Assembly: GCF_001894805.1 (NCBI RefSeq)
Contig: NZ_BCWX01000003.1
Span: 806,001 to 870,000 of the forward strand
Origin: Rhodococcus globerulus NBRC 14531
Lineage (GTDB): Bacteria; Actinomycetota; Actinomycetes; Mycobacteriales; Mycobacteriaceae
Direction: 5' to 3'
DNA length: 64,000 nt
The position numbers and the translations under genes are program-made. Shown piece by piece: positions 7,711 through 16,753 of the stretch. Positions within the stretch are counted from its first letter, which is position 1, and each line of letters opens with the position of its first letter. The notes under the pieces are model-generated. The model searched no databases, had not been told where the DNA came from, and was given only the letters and a program-made list of their open reading frames with translations.

Positions 7711-9147
7711 GTGCACGCATACGAAGGCACCTATGTCTCGGGTGAATGGAGTCCCAGCGCGGGCGAACGGATCGACGTGACCTCGCCCGCCACGGGTGAG
7801 ATAGTCGGTTGCGTCAGCGCAGCGACCGCGGACGAGGTGGGGTCTGCAATTGAGGCTGCACGTGTCGCGCTCGATCGGGGCCCCTGGGCAACCAGCACAC
7901 CCACCGACCGCGCTGCGGCCATCGGCCGGTTGGCCGATGTCATCGAGGCGCGATCGAAGGAATTCGCCGATCTGATTTCGGCGGAGATGGGCTCGCCACG
8001 GAAGTGGGCGTCGTTCGGGCAGATCGGTACCGCACTCGGAGTGCTGCGAACTTATGAAAAGATCACTGCCGATTACAGTTTCGAGGAATTTCGTGCCTCG
8101 ATCATGGGTGGTACGGTGCTGGTTCGTCAGCTTCCGGTCGGCGTTGTCGGGGCAATTCTTCCGTGGAACGCACCGCTTTTCACTGCGATGCTGAAGATTG
8201 CGCCAGCTATGGCTGCTGGCTGCACCATGGTATTGAAGCCTTCGCCCGATGCGCCGCTGGCATTGTCGATGCTGACCGAGGTCATCGAGGCGGCCGGCAT
8301 CCCTCCGGGCGTAATCAACATCGTTTCCGGCGACGTGGCTACCGGTGAAGCGTTGGTAGCGCACCCCGGTGTGGACAAGGTGAGCTTCACCGGTTCGACG
8401 GCGGCGGGCCAACGAATCGGTGCCGTCTGTGCTGCCGATGTGCGTCGATACGGCCTCGAACTCGGCGGAAAATCGGCTGCACTCGTTTTGGACGACATCG
8501 AGCTTGACGCCAAGACGATCGGGGGCTTGGTCACCGGTGTGATGGCCAACAACGGTCAGGTGTGTGCCGCGCAGACACGAATCCTGGTGCCGCAGTCTCG
8601 TTATGACGAGGTGGTCGATGCCCTCGGTTCAGCAGTCGCTGAATTGACTGTGGGTAATCCCGCGGATCGCACGACCGATGTAGGTCCCGTCATCAACCGA
8701 ACTGCCCGTGACCGCATCGAAGGTTACGTACAGCGCGCAGCCGCGGAGGGGGCTCGTGTAGTCGTCGGTGGAGTGCGGCCTGAAGGTCTGGACTCGGGTT
8801 GGTATGTGAGCCCCACAGTCGTGGCGGATGTCGACAATCAGATGGCGATCGCCCGTGACGAACTATTCGGACCCGTTGCTGTCGTCATTGCGTACAGCGA
8901 CGAGGACGATGCGGTAGCGATAGCCAATGACTCCGAATACGGACTTGCAGGTGCCGTGTGGTCTTCGAACCGGGATCGTGCGGCTCGAGTGGCCGCACGC
9001 ATGCGAGTCGGATCAGTCTCGATCAACTCGGCGGCTCCGCTCGATTTCGGAAGCCCGTTCGGTGGATTCAAGAAGTCGGGTATCGGTAGGGAAGGTGGTC
9101 CTGAAGGGATTGCCAGCTACCTGGAGTCGCAGTCGATTATCGGCTGA
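7711..9147 (+). CDS. NAD(P)-dependent aldehyde dehydrogenase
   Basis: 478 residues from GTG 7711, which has GAGAGG 6 nt upstream; the frame stays open to TTG 7645 but that region contains no ribosome site. All ALDH landmarks are present: GAILPWNAPL, the cofactor-binding FTGSTAAGQRI, catalytic Glu in LELGGKSAAL, the nucleophile Cys285 in NNGQVCAAQTR, and the C-terminal PFGGFKKSGIGREGG. It oxidises an aldehyde to the acid and sits between an LLM oxidoreductase and an alcohol dehydrogenase, so a primary alcohol to carboxylate route is likely. A fragment of a homologous ALDH tail survives at 44302-44409. Confidence 0.95.
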   Translation: MHAYEGTYVSGEWSPSAGERIDVTSPATGEIVGCVSAATADEVGSAIEAARVALDRGPWATSTPTDRAAAIGRLADVIEARSKEFADLISAEMGSPRKWASFGQIGTALGVLRTYEKITADYSFEEFRASIMGGTVLVRQLPVGVVGAILPWNAPLFTAMLKIAPAMAAGCTMVLKPSPDAPLALSMLTEVIEAAGIPPGVINIVSGDVATGEALVAHPGVDKVSFTGSTAAGQRIGAVCAADVRRYGLELGGKSAALVLDDIELDAKTIGGLVTGVMANNGQVCAAQTRILVPQSRYDEVVDALGSAVAELTVGNPADRTTDVGPVINRTARDRIEGYVQRAAAEGARVVVGGVRPEGLDSGWYVSPTVVADVDNQMAIARDELFGPVAVVIAYSDEDDAVAIANDSEYGLAGAVWSSNRDRAARVAARMRVGSVSINSAAPLDFGSPFGGFKKSGIGREGGPEGIASYLESQSIIG

Positions 9148-9219
9148 CCCCGCACATATTTGACTTACAAAGACTTTGCTGACGTTCTCGCAATGTCTGC
9201 GTCCAATGGAAGGAAATGT

Positions 9220-10353
9220 ATGGAGACCCAGGCAGCAGTCCTCTGGGAGCGTAACTCTCCCTGGTCGATTGAAACGATCACGCTCGACGCGCCGAAGGAG
9301 CAGGAGGTATTGGTAGAACTCCATGCCTCCGGAATGTGCCATTCGGACGAACATATCGTGACCGGGGATATGCCGTTCCATCTCCCGTGTATCGGCGGGC
9401 ACGAAGGTGCCGGCGTGGTCAAAGAGGTTGGCTCACATGTCTCTTGGCTCAAGCCGGGAGACCATGTGGTTTTCGGATTCATCCCGTCCTGCGGGCGTTG
9501 TCCGTCATGCTCGAGTGGACACCAGAATCTCTGCGATCTCGGCGCGAAGATCTACACCGGCCGGCAGATATTCGACGACACCGCCCGGCATCACATCAGG
9601 GACCAGGATCTCGCGCTCGCGTGCGGAATCGGATCCTTTGCGCACCACACTGTCGTCAATGAGGCGAGCTGCATCAAGATCGAACCGCACCATGCGCTCG
9701 ATCGGGCATGTCTACTCGGCTGCGGGTTCATTACCGGGTGGGGGTCTGCGGTGTACACGGCAGACGTCCAACCCGGAGATACCGTGGTGGTGGCGGGCGT
9801 CGGAGGAATCGGAGCGGCTGCTGTTCAAGGGGCCAGGCTCGCCGGTGCTCGGACCATCACGGCAATCGATCCCAACGAGTTCAAGCGTGAAGAGGCCCTC
9901 AAGATGGGTGCGACGCACGTCGCAGCATCTTGGGAAGAGGCCAAATCTGTTGTTGCCGAAGCGACGTGGCATCGCGGTGCAGATAAGTTCATCTGCGCAA
10001 TGGGTGTGGGCGACGGTCAGCTCATCGCGAAGGCCTTGGCGATGACAGCCAAGCGCGGTCGCGTAGTCGTCACGAATATTCACCCGATGGCGGAGCGGGA
10101 GGTTTCGGTGAGTCTGATGGACCTGACTCTGCAGGAAAAACAGATTGTCGGAAGTCTCTACGGTTCGGCCAATCCTCGGGGTGATATCCCCAAGGTGTTG
10201 GAGTTGTGGAGTGCAGGCGAAGTTGATCTCGATTCGATGGTGACACGGACTTACCCGTTGGAGAAGGTCAACGACGGGTACGACGACATGCGTGCAGGTC
10301 GAAACATTCGTGGCGTGCTCAGGTACCCGGCAGCGGACGCCGTCACATCCTGA
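9220..10353 (+). CDS. zinc alcohol dehydrogenase, probable NDMA-dependent (mycofactocin-linked) type
   Basis: 377-residue medium-chain dehydrogenase. Catalytic zinc ligands are seen at Cys40 (GMCHSDEH), His in GGHEGAGVV and Cys in LLGCGFITGWG; the structural zinc lobe is CGRCPSCSSGHQNLC; the Rossmann motif is VAGVGGIGAAAVQGARLAGA. The overall pattern fits the TIGR03989 NDMA-dependent group, whose NAD(H) is held tightly and re-oxidised through mycofactocin. ATG 9220 has AAGGA just upstream. It lies 72 bp after the aldehyde dehydrogenase and ends at a clear terminator, forming a LLM-ALDH-ADH group. Confidence 0.9.
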   Translation: METQAAVLWERNSPWSIETITLDAPKEQEVLVELHASGMCHSDEHIVTGDMPFHLPCIGGHEGAGVVKEVGSHVSWLKPGDHVVFGFIPSCGRCPSCSSGHQNLCDLGAKIYTGRQIFDDTARHHIRDQDLALACGIGSFAHHTVVNEASCIKIEPHHALDRACLLGCGFITGWGSAVYTADVQPGDTVVVAGVGGIGAAAVQGARLAGARTITAIDPNEFKREEALKMGATHVAASWEEAKSVVAEATWHRGADKFICAMGVGDGQLIAKALAMTAKRGRVVVTNIHPMAEREVSVSLMDLTLQEKQIVGSLYGSANPRGDIPKVLELWSAGEVDLDSMVTRTYPLEKVNDGYDDMRAGRNIRGVLRYPAADAVTS

Positions 10354-10366
10354 CCGTGTTCACAAG

Positions 10367-10403
10367 CGGAGCTCCTACTCGATTCGGGTAGGAGCTCCGT
10401 TTT
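10367..10403 (+). terminator. Rho-independent terminator after alcohol dehydrogenase
   Basis: 12-bp perfect stem (10367-10378 with 10388-10399), 9-nt loop, then TTTT. Sits between the plus-strand ADH and the converging minus-strand MFS gene. Confidence 0.88.
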
Positions 10404-10415
10404 GTATCTTCTTGT

Positions 10416-12014
10416 TCAAGTGGACGATTCGATGCTCGTGCCAAGATCTCGTTCCTGTAGGGCGGTCTTGGTTCGCAGTGGGATGTTGGGAAGCGCGAGC
10501 GTCGCTAACAGTCCGACCACAGCAAGGGGAACACACAACAGGAATAGGTCGCCGATGATGTCGGCGTATTGCTCCTGGACGAGACCGCGCAGTGGTTCGT
10601 CGAACTCCGAGATTCGGGGAACGGAGACCCCGGATGCGGCCTCGGAACCGCCAGACGAGTGGACTCGACTTGCTTGGAAAGTAGAGATGCGAGCCATCAA
10701 AACGGCCCCCAAGATGCTGACGCTGATCGCACTGGCGAGTTGACGGAAGAATGCGGGCAGCGCGGTGGCTGCGCCGAGTTGGTTAGCGGGGGCGCAGTTC
10801 TGGGAGACAATTAGTAGATTTTGCATCAGGACGCCGATAGCGAAGCCGATGGCAACCAGATATGCGGATACTGCGACTGGGTTTGTCGAAATGTTGAGAG
10901 TTGCGAGTCCGGTCAGTCCGAGTACGAGAAATACACTCCCTGTGATCACCCACAGTTTCCAACGCCCGGTGCGACTGATGACCTGTCCGACTATCGACGC
11001 GGCGAGAAATGTTGCCAGGGACATCGACAGCATGAATGTTCCGGACATCGACGCGCTGAGGCCGCGTGCAATCTGGAAGTACTGGCTCATGAAGGTCGGG
11101 ACTGCAAGCATAGTGACACCGAGTGCGGTGCTTGCAATGACGACGCGCGAGATGGAAGCGTCCATCAGAAGACTGAGTGGGATGACCGGTTCTTCGACCT
11201 TCCTCTCGACTAGTACAACGGCGACTGCGAAGGCCAATGCTCCGGTGGCCATGGAAATCGAAATCCATGAGCCCCAAGGAAACTGGTGGCCCGCCATTGT
11301 CACCCACAGCATCAGTAGACTGGCGCCGCCTGCGATCAACGTGGCACCAAGCCAGTCGATTCGCGCCTTTCGGCTGTGAACGGGTAGGTGCAAGGACTTC
11401 TGGAGCAGGAGAACCGCGGCTATGGCAAACGGAATTCCGAGGTAGAAATTCCATCGCCACCCGACAGAATCGGTAATGATTCCGCCGATCACCGGCCCGC
11501 CCATTGTCCCGACTCCGATCACTCCGCTGATCAGGCCGGCATATCGTCCACGCTCACGTGGACTGAGAAGATCCGCCAGTAGTACGGGACCTACGGCGAT
11601 CAACCCACCGGCGCCGACGCCCTGCAATGCGCGGAAACTGATGAGGACTTCGGCGCTCGGAGAAAGCCCTGCAAATAGTGAAGCTGTCACGAAGATCCCG
11701 ATGGCGCCGTACATCAAGTTCTTGTGTGAGAAAAGATCCGCCAACTTTCCCCAAATAGCCAGGCTGACAGTCGTAGTGAGCAATGTCGAGCTCACCACCC
11801 ATGTGTAGGCCGATTGACCCGCACCCAGATCGCTCATCATGATCGGTAGGGATGTCAGTATCGTCGTGGAAGCCAGAGCCGCCAGGACAAGTCCGAGTAG
11901 GGTACCTGTCAATGCCATTCGGATGTCGCGACGAGAATGAACTGGTACCGAGGACGAAGCGGATTCCTGTTTCTCCGTGTCGGATTGCTGCTCATCGTGA
12001 ACGCTCACGTCCAC
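10416..12014 (-). CDS. MFS transporter, DHA2 (EmrB/QacA, 14-TM) family
   Basis: 532 residues with many hydrophobic segments; an N-terminal acidic cytoplasmic tail is followed by LTGTLLGLVLAALASTTILTSLPIM, the motif-A-like GKLADLFSHKNLMYG, and GVIGVGTMGGPVIGGIITDSVGWRWNFYLGIP, the motif C and following region of drug:proton antiporters. Length fits the 14-helix DHA2 group. A role in export of substrate, intermediate or toxic by-product is inferred from context. It is downstream of a CoA-transferase on the same strand but separated by a hairpin, and carries no palindrome of its own. Confidence 0.9.
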   Translation of the reverse strand: MDVSVHDEQQSDTEKQESASSSVPVHSRRDIRMALTGTLLGLVLAALASTTILTSLPIMMSDLGAGQSAYTWVVSSTLLTTTVSLAIWGKLADLFSHKNLMYGAIGIFVTASLFAGLSPSAEVLISFRALQGVGAGGLIAVGPVLLADLLSPRERGRYAGLISGVIGVGTMGGPVIGGIITDSVGWRWNFYLGIPFAIAAVLLLQKSLHLPVHSRKARIDWLGATLIAGGASLLMLWVTMAGHQFPWGSWISISMATGALAFAVAVVLVERKVEEPVIPLSLLMDASISRVVIASTALGVTMLAVPTFMSQYFQIARGLSASMSGTFMLSMSLATFLAASIVGQVISRTGRWKLWVITGSVFLVLGLTGLATLNISTNPVAVSAYLVAIGFAIGVLMQNLLIVSQNCAPANQLGAATALPAFFRQLASAISVSILGAVLMARISTFQASRVHSSGGSEAASGVSVPRISEFDEPLRGLVQEQYADIIGDLFLLCVPLAVVGLLATLALPNIPLRTKTALQERDLGTSIESST

Positions 12015-12038
12015 CTCTCTGATATGACTCGAGCGACA

Positions 12039-12080
12039 GCAAGGTCGAGGGCCCCACGTAGATGGGACCCTCGACCTTGC
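12039..12080 (-). terminator. strong hairpin between CoA-transferase and MFS gene
   Basis: 13-bp perfect outer stem (GCAAGGTCGAGGG with its complement) extended by GC pairs around one bulge; no T-tract follows on either strand. It lies just past the end of the minus-strand CoA-transferase and before the MFS start, so it is probably a terminator or processing signal limiting read-through. Confidence 0.6.
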
Positions 12081-12111
12081 TATTTGTGGAGGTGTTTGGG
12101 GTGCAGCGTGT

Positions 12112-13326
12112 TCAGAGCACAGCTCCGCTGACTTTGAGCCCGATGATCTCGTCCATGGTCAATCCGATCTCCAGCAGGACTTCGTCGGTGTGTTCGCCGT
12201 GCTCGGGTGCCCGACGCACTTCACCCTGTTCTTCGTTGAATTGTACCGGTGCGGCAACGAGTTTGAAGGGAGTGCCTGCGGCATCCTCCAAGTCTGCAAT
12301 GTAGTTGTTTGCTTCTACCTGAGGGTCGGTTATCAGTTCGCGTGGCCGTTGAACAGGAGCCCACACGCCGCTGATCGGTTCGAGCGCGATCTTCCACTCT
12401 TCGAGGGTCTTCTTCGCGAACCCGGCTGCGACTGCTGCGACACATTCGACATGGTTCTTCGCTCGCTTCGCATGACTGTCGAAGCGGGGATCATCGATGA
12501 GTTCCGGACTTTCGAGAACCGTCATGAGTTCGGGCCAGAACCGATCCGACTCGAGCATCACGATCGAGATGTGCCGATTGTCCGCTGTCTCATAGCTGTT
12601 GACCAGGGGGTTCGGGGACTGGTCGGGTGTGAACTTCGGGAATTCATCGATCTTGAATGCGTGCGCTCCGGCGATTGCTGCACCCATAGCCCAAGTGCCG
12701 AGCGAGAGTAGGGAGCCATCGACAGTAAGCGCCTCGCCGGTTCGTTCGCGGTGGAACAACGCAGACGAGATGGCACCAGCCAGAGTCAAGCCACCCAAGA
12801 CGTCCCCGAATGCCGGACTTGGCATATTGACCGGGTAACCGAGAGATGTCGGGCTGACAGTGTCGGCGGCACCGCTGCGGCTCCAGAAGGACGCCATGTC
12901 GTATCCACCGCGCTCGGACTCTGGGCCGTGCTGGCCTGCGGCTGAGCCGCGTACGTAGATGATCTTGTCATTGTGTGTGCGCACATCGTCGACATCGATT
13001 CCGAGCTTCTTGCGCGCTGCCGGCCGGAAGTTCGTCAGAAAGACATCTGCACTGGCAACGAGTTTCATCAGAACCTCCCTGCCTTCTTTTGATTTGAGAT
13101 CGAGTGCAACACTGCGCTTTCCGCGATTCGGAAGTTCGAACATGTGCGCTACACCGCCAGCTGGAATCAGGCCGGAACTGACGAGGCCTCGCTGCGGATC
13201 GCCGCTCTCGGGGTGTTCGATCTTGAGGACGTCGGCACCCCACTCCGTGAGAATGGCTCCCGCCACCGGCACGTATGTCCACGCCGCAACCTCGACGACG
13301 CGTATTCCCTCCATTACACCAACCAC
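12112..13326 (-). CDS. CaiB/BaiF-type CoA-transferase
   Basis: The conserved protein begins MEGIRVVEVAAWTYVPVAGAILTEWGADVLKIEHPESGDP, standard for class III CoA-transferases; the likely catalytic Asp is in RGGYDMASFWSRSG. About 404 residues. The frame is open back to ATG 13428, but that ATG is part of the operator-like palindrome at 13421-13437. GGAAGG stands before GTG 13326 and ATG 13314, so one of those is the real start. It resembles the CoA-transferase at 60072-61271 (shared GG-Y/F-D and WSR-GG) more than the one at 725-1909. Confidence 0.88.
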   Translation of the reverse strand: MVGVMEGIRVVEVAAWTYVPVAGAILTEWGADVLKIEHPESGDPQRGLVSSGLIPAGGVAHMFELPNRGKRSVALDLKSKEGREVLMKLVASADVFLTNFRPAARKKLGIDVDDVRTHNDKIIYVRGSAAGQHGPESERGGYDMASFWSRSGAADTVSPTSLGYPVNMPSPAFGDVLGGLTLAGAISSALFHRERTGEALTVDGSLLSLGTWAMGAAIAGAHAFKIDEFPKFTPDQSPNPLVNSYETADNRHISIVMLESDRFWPELMTVLESPELIDDPRFDSHAKRAKNHVECVAAVAAGFAKKTLEEWKIALEPISGVWAPVQRPRELITDPQVEANNYIADLEDAAGTPFKLVAAPVQFNEEQGEVRRAPEHGEHTDEVLLEIGLTMDEIIGLKVSGAVL

Positions 13327-13420
13327 AGTGATATTTCCTTCCAAAAGTGTGGGCGCAGTGTAGGTTCCGCGATGCGATTGTGTACTGCGATGCATCGGCG
13401 TGACCTCTGCTGACGAATAA

Positions 13421-13437
13421 TCTGACATTAGTGTACA
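13421..13437. promoter_or_regulatory. operator candidate, CoA-transferase promoter
   Basis: Reads on the minus strand as TGTACACTAATGTCAGA: arms TGTACA/TGTCA with GA on the gene side, spaced as in the rest of the family. It lies about 95 bp upstream of the probable start at 13326. Confidence 0.5.
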
Positions 13438-14126
13438 TATCTACCCGAAGGCTGTGTGGCTTGCATCACAAATTCGTCGGCTGGTTGAATTGTCGAGTTC
13501 CACTTGCGGTGGATCGACGATGGAATGCGCGACTCGATGATCGGCCAGGGCGGCAATCCTCCCCGTGGTAGCCGTCGCCCGGCGATCGGGCGTTGTGAGT
13601 GAACGCGACAGGCGACGGTTTTGCTGTCGGACGATTGAGGTTCGTGGCGCCATTGGAACGTCGCTAAATTATGAACACAACTGTCAGAGCGTAGGTCGAT
13701 TGAGGGTTTGTGGGAGCGGGCGGATGCTGCAGCGGGATCGCCCCGGGTCTCCGAAACGGCATATGCCTGCGCCCTCGGGGTGGTTTGGCTCGGCTTGTAA
13801 CTCTCGACTTGTTTACACCTCCTTGGTTGCGGACGTCTGAGGGATATCAATTCTATAAGACCAGGTAATTGGGAAATTGCGCCAAATAGACCTATGTGGG
13901 CAAGTGTGCTGTTCGTCAGTGCGAACTGATTGCATGCTCAGCGCTTTCGAGGTCAAGCTTTCAGCTGGGCCCCTGGTCCGCGGAGTGAATCTAGGTCCGG
14001 CCCTTTTGTGACACAACCATCAGATGCTACTGTTCAAATTGAGTGACAGGCATCACGTCGGGGGCTGGATTCGACTTTGCTGATCGGCAGTCCGCGCTAC
14101 GCCCACACAGTTTTTGGAGGAACTCG
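13438..14126. other. 689-bp non-coding divergent promoter region with two operator candidates
   Basis: No convincing gene on either strand; small frames here lack ribosome sites and recognisable protein features. It separates the minus-strand CoA-transferase from the plus-strand aldolase/ABC operon. Two palindrome relatives are present: TGAACACAACTGTCA-GA (13672-13688) and TGACACAACCATCA-GA (14009-14024), the latter 103 bp before the DUF35 start and directly preceded by TTTTGT. Confidence 0.6.
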
Positions 14127-14540
14127 ATGTCAAATCAGGCGGGACGAATGCTCCCCGAGATAACCCCGGAATCACGCGAATTCTGGACCGGGGGGTTCGA
14201 AGACGAACTCCGCATCTACCGATGCAAAGCATGCCGGGGATGGATTCATCCACCCGTCGGTGCGTGCTGGCGCTGCCGCAGTCGCGACGTCGGCGCAGAA
14301 GTAGCGTCCGGCAAGGGCAGGGTCGCTGCATTTACGATCAATCATCATCCGTGGTTCCCAGCGTTTCCGCCTCCTTACATCATTGCGATGGTGGAACTCG
14401 ACGAGCAGCCAGATGTTCGCCTCACGACGTGCCTCGTCGAGTGTGACGTCGATGCGGTGGAGATCGGCATGCCGGTCGAGGTGGTATTCGACGAACAAGA
14501 CGACGTTGCACTTCCCTTCTTCAGGCCGGTGAAAGCATGA
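14127..14540 (+). CDS. DUF35/OB-fold zinc-ribbon acyl-CoA-binding protein (aldolase partner)
   Basis: 137 residues. The N-terminal rubredoxin-like zinc ribbon shows two Cys pairs (YRCKACRGW and GACWRCRSRD, residues ~31-54), followed by an OB-fold ending with GMPVEVVFDEQDDVALPFFRPV. ATG 14127 has GGAGG 7 nt upstream. The stop overlaps the thiolase-like gene by 4 bp, so the two products are made together. Known pairs of this kind (ChsH2 DUF35 with Ltp2) form an aldolase complex acting on beta-hydroxyacyl-CoA side chains; the same role is likely here. A second DUF35 protein is at 55138. Confidence 0.9.
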   Translation: MSNQAGRMLPEITPESREFWTGGFEDELRIYRCKACRGWIHPPVGACWRCRSRDVGAEVASGKGRVAAFTINHHPWFPAFPPPYIIAMVELDEQPDVRLTTCLVECDVDAVEIGMPVEVVFDEQDDVALPFFRPVKA

Positions 14541-15721
14541 CATTCGTAGACAACCGTGCAGTGATCACGGGCATAGGACAGTCTCAGATCGGGCGCCGAA
14601 TCGGGCGGACCGGTATCGATCTGGCGCTGGAAGCCAGTGAGCGTGCAGTTGCACATGCCGGACTCACGTTCGATGACATCGATGGTGTCGCAAGCTATCC
14701 CGGTCCGGTTGCTGCCGAGGGTGGTTTTGTCGGCGCAACGACACATGACGTCCGCGACGCGTTTGGATTGAATACGCGTTGGCACGTCAGCGGCGTAGAG
14801 ACTTCGGGGCAGATCGGTACGCTGCTCGACGCGGCAGCTGCTGTCGCCAGTGGCCGCGCGACACATGTCTTGTGCTTCCGATCCGTGTGGGAGGCGACGG
14901 CCCAGGCTTCAGGTCGGGCGAAGGCGCTGACCGGCAAGATGGACCGTGCCTCAGGCCATTCGGAGTTTCGTGTGCCTTTCGGTGCAGCTTCGCCGGCTAA
15001 CTGGATTGGCATGTATGCACAGCGCTACATGCACGAGTTCGGCTTGACGCGCGAGCAGATCGGAAAGCTGGTCATCAACAGCCGCCGCAACGCGGCGCTC
15101 AATCCCAATGCAATCTATCGGGATCCGATGACGATGGAGGATTACTTGGGTGCGCGACTGATCTCTTCGCCGTTCGGTCTGTACGACTGTGACGTACCTT
15201 GTGATGGCGCGACGGCGATCGTCATTTCGCGCAGGGAGGCAGCAGATGGTCTCAAGAATCCACCGATCGCCATCGAAGCAGCGGGATCCTCACTGTCACA
15301 GCGTCATACCTGGGACCAGCGGACCGATCTGACCACTATGGCGTCTCACGATGCAGCAGATTCGATGTGGGCGACCACCTCCCTCAAGCCGGTCGACGTG
15401 GATTTTGCCACGCTTTATGACGGATTCAGCTACCTCGCCACGCAGTGGATCGAAGCCTTGGGCTTCTGCGAACACGGCAAGGTCGGACAATTCCTGGATA
15501 ACGAGGACGTGTACCGACTCGACGGCGAACTTCCCATCAACCCGCACGGCGGTCAGTTGTCGGCAGGGCGACTCCATGGTTACGGATTCCTTCACGAGGC
15601 GTGCGTCCAACTATGGGGTGAGGGTGGAGACCGCCAGATCAAGAAGGATCTGGAGATTGCTGCGGTTGGTATCGGTGGTGGCCCAGAAGCTGGCTGCATG
15701 CTACTGCGCCGCGACGCCTGA
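14537..15721 (+). CDS. thiolase-fold lipid-transfer protein (Ltp2/SCP-x-like), probable retro-aldolase
   Basis: 394 residues with thiolase-superfamily architecture (AVITGIGQSQIGRR at the start; a C-terminal INPHGGQLSAGRLHGYGF with the His of the NxHGG motif; IGGGPEAGCMLL at the end). At the place where degradative thiolases carry the nucleophilic Cys, this protein reads SGVETSGQIG (residues 85-94), so normal thiolysis is unlikely. The LYDGFSYLATQWIEALGFC stretch matches lipid-transfer-type members. With the coupled DUF35 protein it is best read as a retro-aldol C-C lyase on a CoA thioester. The importer genes follow 79 bp downstream. Confidence 0.85.
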   Translation: MTFVDNRAVITGIGQSQIGRRIGRTGIDLALEASERAVAHAGLTFDDIDGVASYPGPVAAEGGFVGATTHDVRDAFGLNTRWHVSGVETSGQIGTLLDAAAAVASGRATHVLCFRSVWEATAQASGRAKALTGKMDRASGHSEFRVPFGAASPANWIGMYAQRYMHEFGLTREQIGKLVINSRRNAALNPNAIYRDPMTMEDYLGARLISSPFGLYDCDVPCDGATAIVISRREAADGLKNPPIAIEAAGSSLSQRHTWDQRTDLTTMASHDAADSMWATTSLKPVDVDFATLYDGFSYLATQWIEALGFCEHGKVGQFLDNEDVYRLDGELPINPHGGQLSAGRLHGYGFLHEACVQLWGEGGDRQIKKDLEIAAVGIGGGPEAGCMLLRRDA

Positions 15722-15799
15722 CAAACATCAGCGCTGACTGTCCTTCGAGGTAGACAACAACTTGCGCTACGCCCCGCACGGAACAACCAGGAGAGAAAG

Positions 15800-16753
15800 A
15801 TGTCCACTTCAGAAGCCGTCATTCCCCCGGTGAGCGGGGGGGTGACGAATGGACCGGATTCCGCTGCGAGCAGCGTGAGTGCTGGGCCACCCAAGAAATC
15901 TGGTGTCAAACGATTCCGCGGAGGTCGCAAATGGCGGGCCCTCCGGTCCAATCGCGCTGCAATGATTTCATTGGGATTCTTGCTCCTACTGGTCTTCGTT
16001 GGCATCTTCGGTTCATTGCTGATGACCCATGATCCCAACGCGCAGGAACTCAGTGCACGGTTGCAGGGTCCGAGCGGTGAACATTGGTTCGGGACAGACG
16101 GTTACGGTCGCGATACGTTCAGCCGTCTCATCGACGCCACTCAGGTCGCGGTTCTCGCGATCGTGCAAGCTATGGCCTTGGCAATGGTTGCGGGTATCCC
16201 GCTCGGTCTGCTGGCCGGCCTTGTCGGTGGTGCTGTTGATGCAGTGCTGAGTCGAATTGCCGAAGCGCTCCTCGCTCTGCCCCCACTGATCCTGGCTCTG
16301 GCCGTGGTCGGTGTACTCGGACCCGGGCTGACAAATGCCATGATTGCCGTTGGAATGTTGTTGGCTCCGAGACTGTTTCGCATAGCGCGGTCCGAGGCCC
16401 AGGCAGTGTCGGGTGAGTCCTACATCGAGGCCTGTCGGAGCGTCGGCTGCTCGAACTTCCGCCTTTTGTGGCGTCATGTTCTTCCGAATTCAAGCTCCGC
16501 CTTGATGATTCAGCTGACATTCGGTGCCGGAATCGTAATTATCGTGGAAGCCAGTCTGAGCTTTCTGGGGTTGGGCGTGGAGTCGCCACAGGCTAGTTGG
16601 GGTTCCATGCTTCAGGACGCATTTCAGAACGTGAGTGCATCCGCCAACTTCATGATTGTGCCGACGGCTGCAATCGTTTTGACAGTGCTCGCATTGTCCA
16701 CATTCGGCGACGGTATGCGTGATGCGTTCGAAGGGCGTGGAGCAAATGGTTGA
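15800..16753 (+). CDS. oligopeptide-type ABC importer, permease (DppC/OppC)
   Basis: 317 residues: a long polar N-terminus, a first membrane helix (AMISLGFLLLLVFVGIFGSLL), the DppC-type segment DPNAQELSARLQGPSGEHWFGTDGYGRDTFSRL, then five further helices with the EAA loop EACRSVGCSNFRLLWRHVLPNS. GAGAGAAAG precedes the ATG. It starts an importer block ordered C-D-F-B followed by three binding proteins, unlike the usual A-B-C-D-F order. The uptake system lies directly behind the aldolase pair, which suggests it imports the pathway substrate or a precursor. Confidence 0.93.
   Translation: MSTSEAVIPPVSGGVTNGPDSAASSVSAGPPKKSGVKRFRGGRKWRALRSNRAAMISLGFLLLLVFVGIFGSLLMTHDPNAQELSARLQGPSGEHWFGTDGYGRDTFSRLIDATQVAVLAIVQAMALAMVAGIPLGLLAGLVGGAVDAVLSRIAEALLALPPLILALAVVGVLGPGLTNAMIAVGMLLAPRLFRIARSEAQAVSGESYIEACRSVGCSNFRLLWRHVLPNSSSALMIQLTFGAGIVIIVEASLSFLGLGVESPQASWGSMLQDAFQNVSASANFMIVPTAAIVLTVLALSTFGDGMRDAFEGRGANG

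Noticed and set aside
13428-13850. Possible genes in the 13.4-14.1 kb gap on either strand
   Set aside because: Short, no ribosome sites, no conserved pattern; the region fits a divergent promoter.
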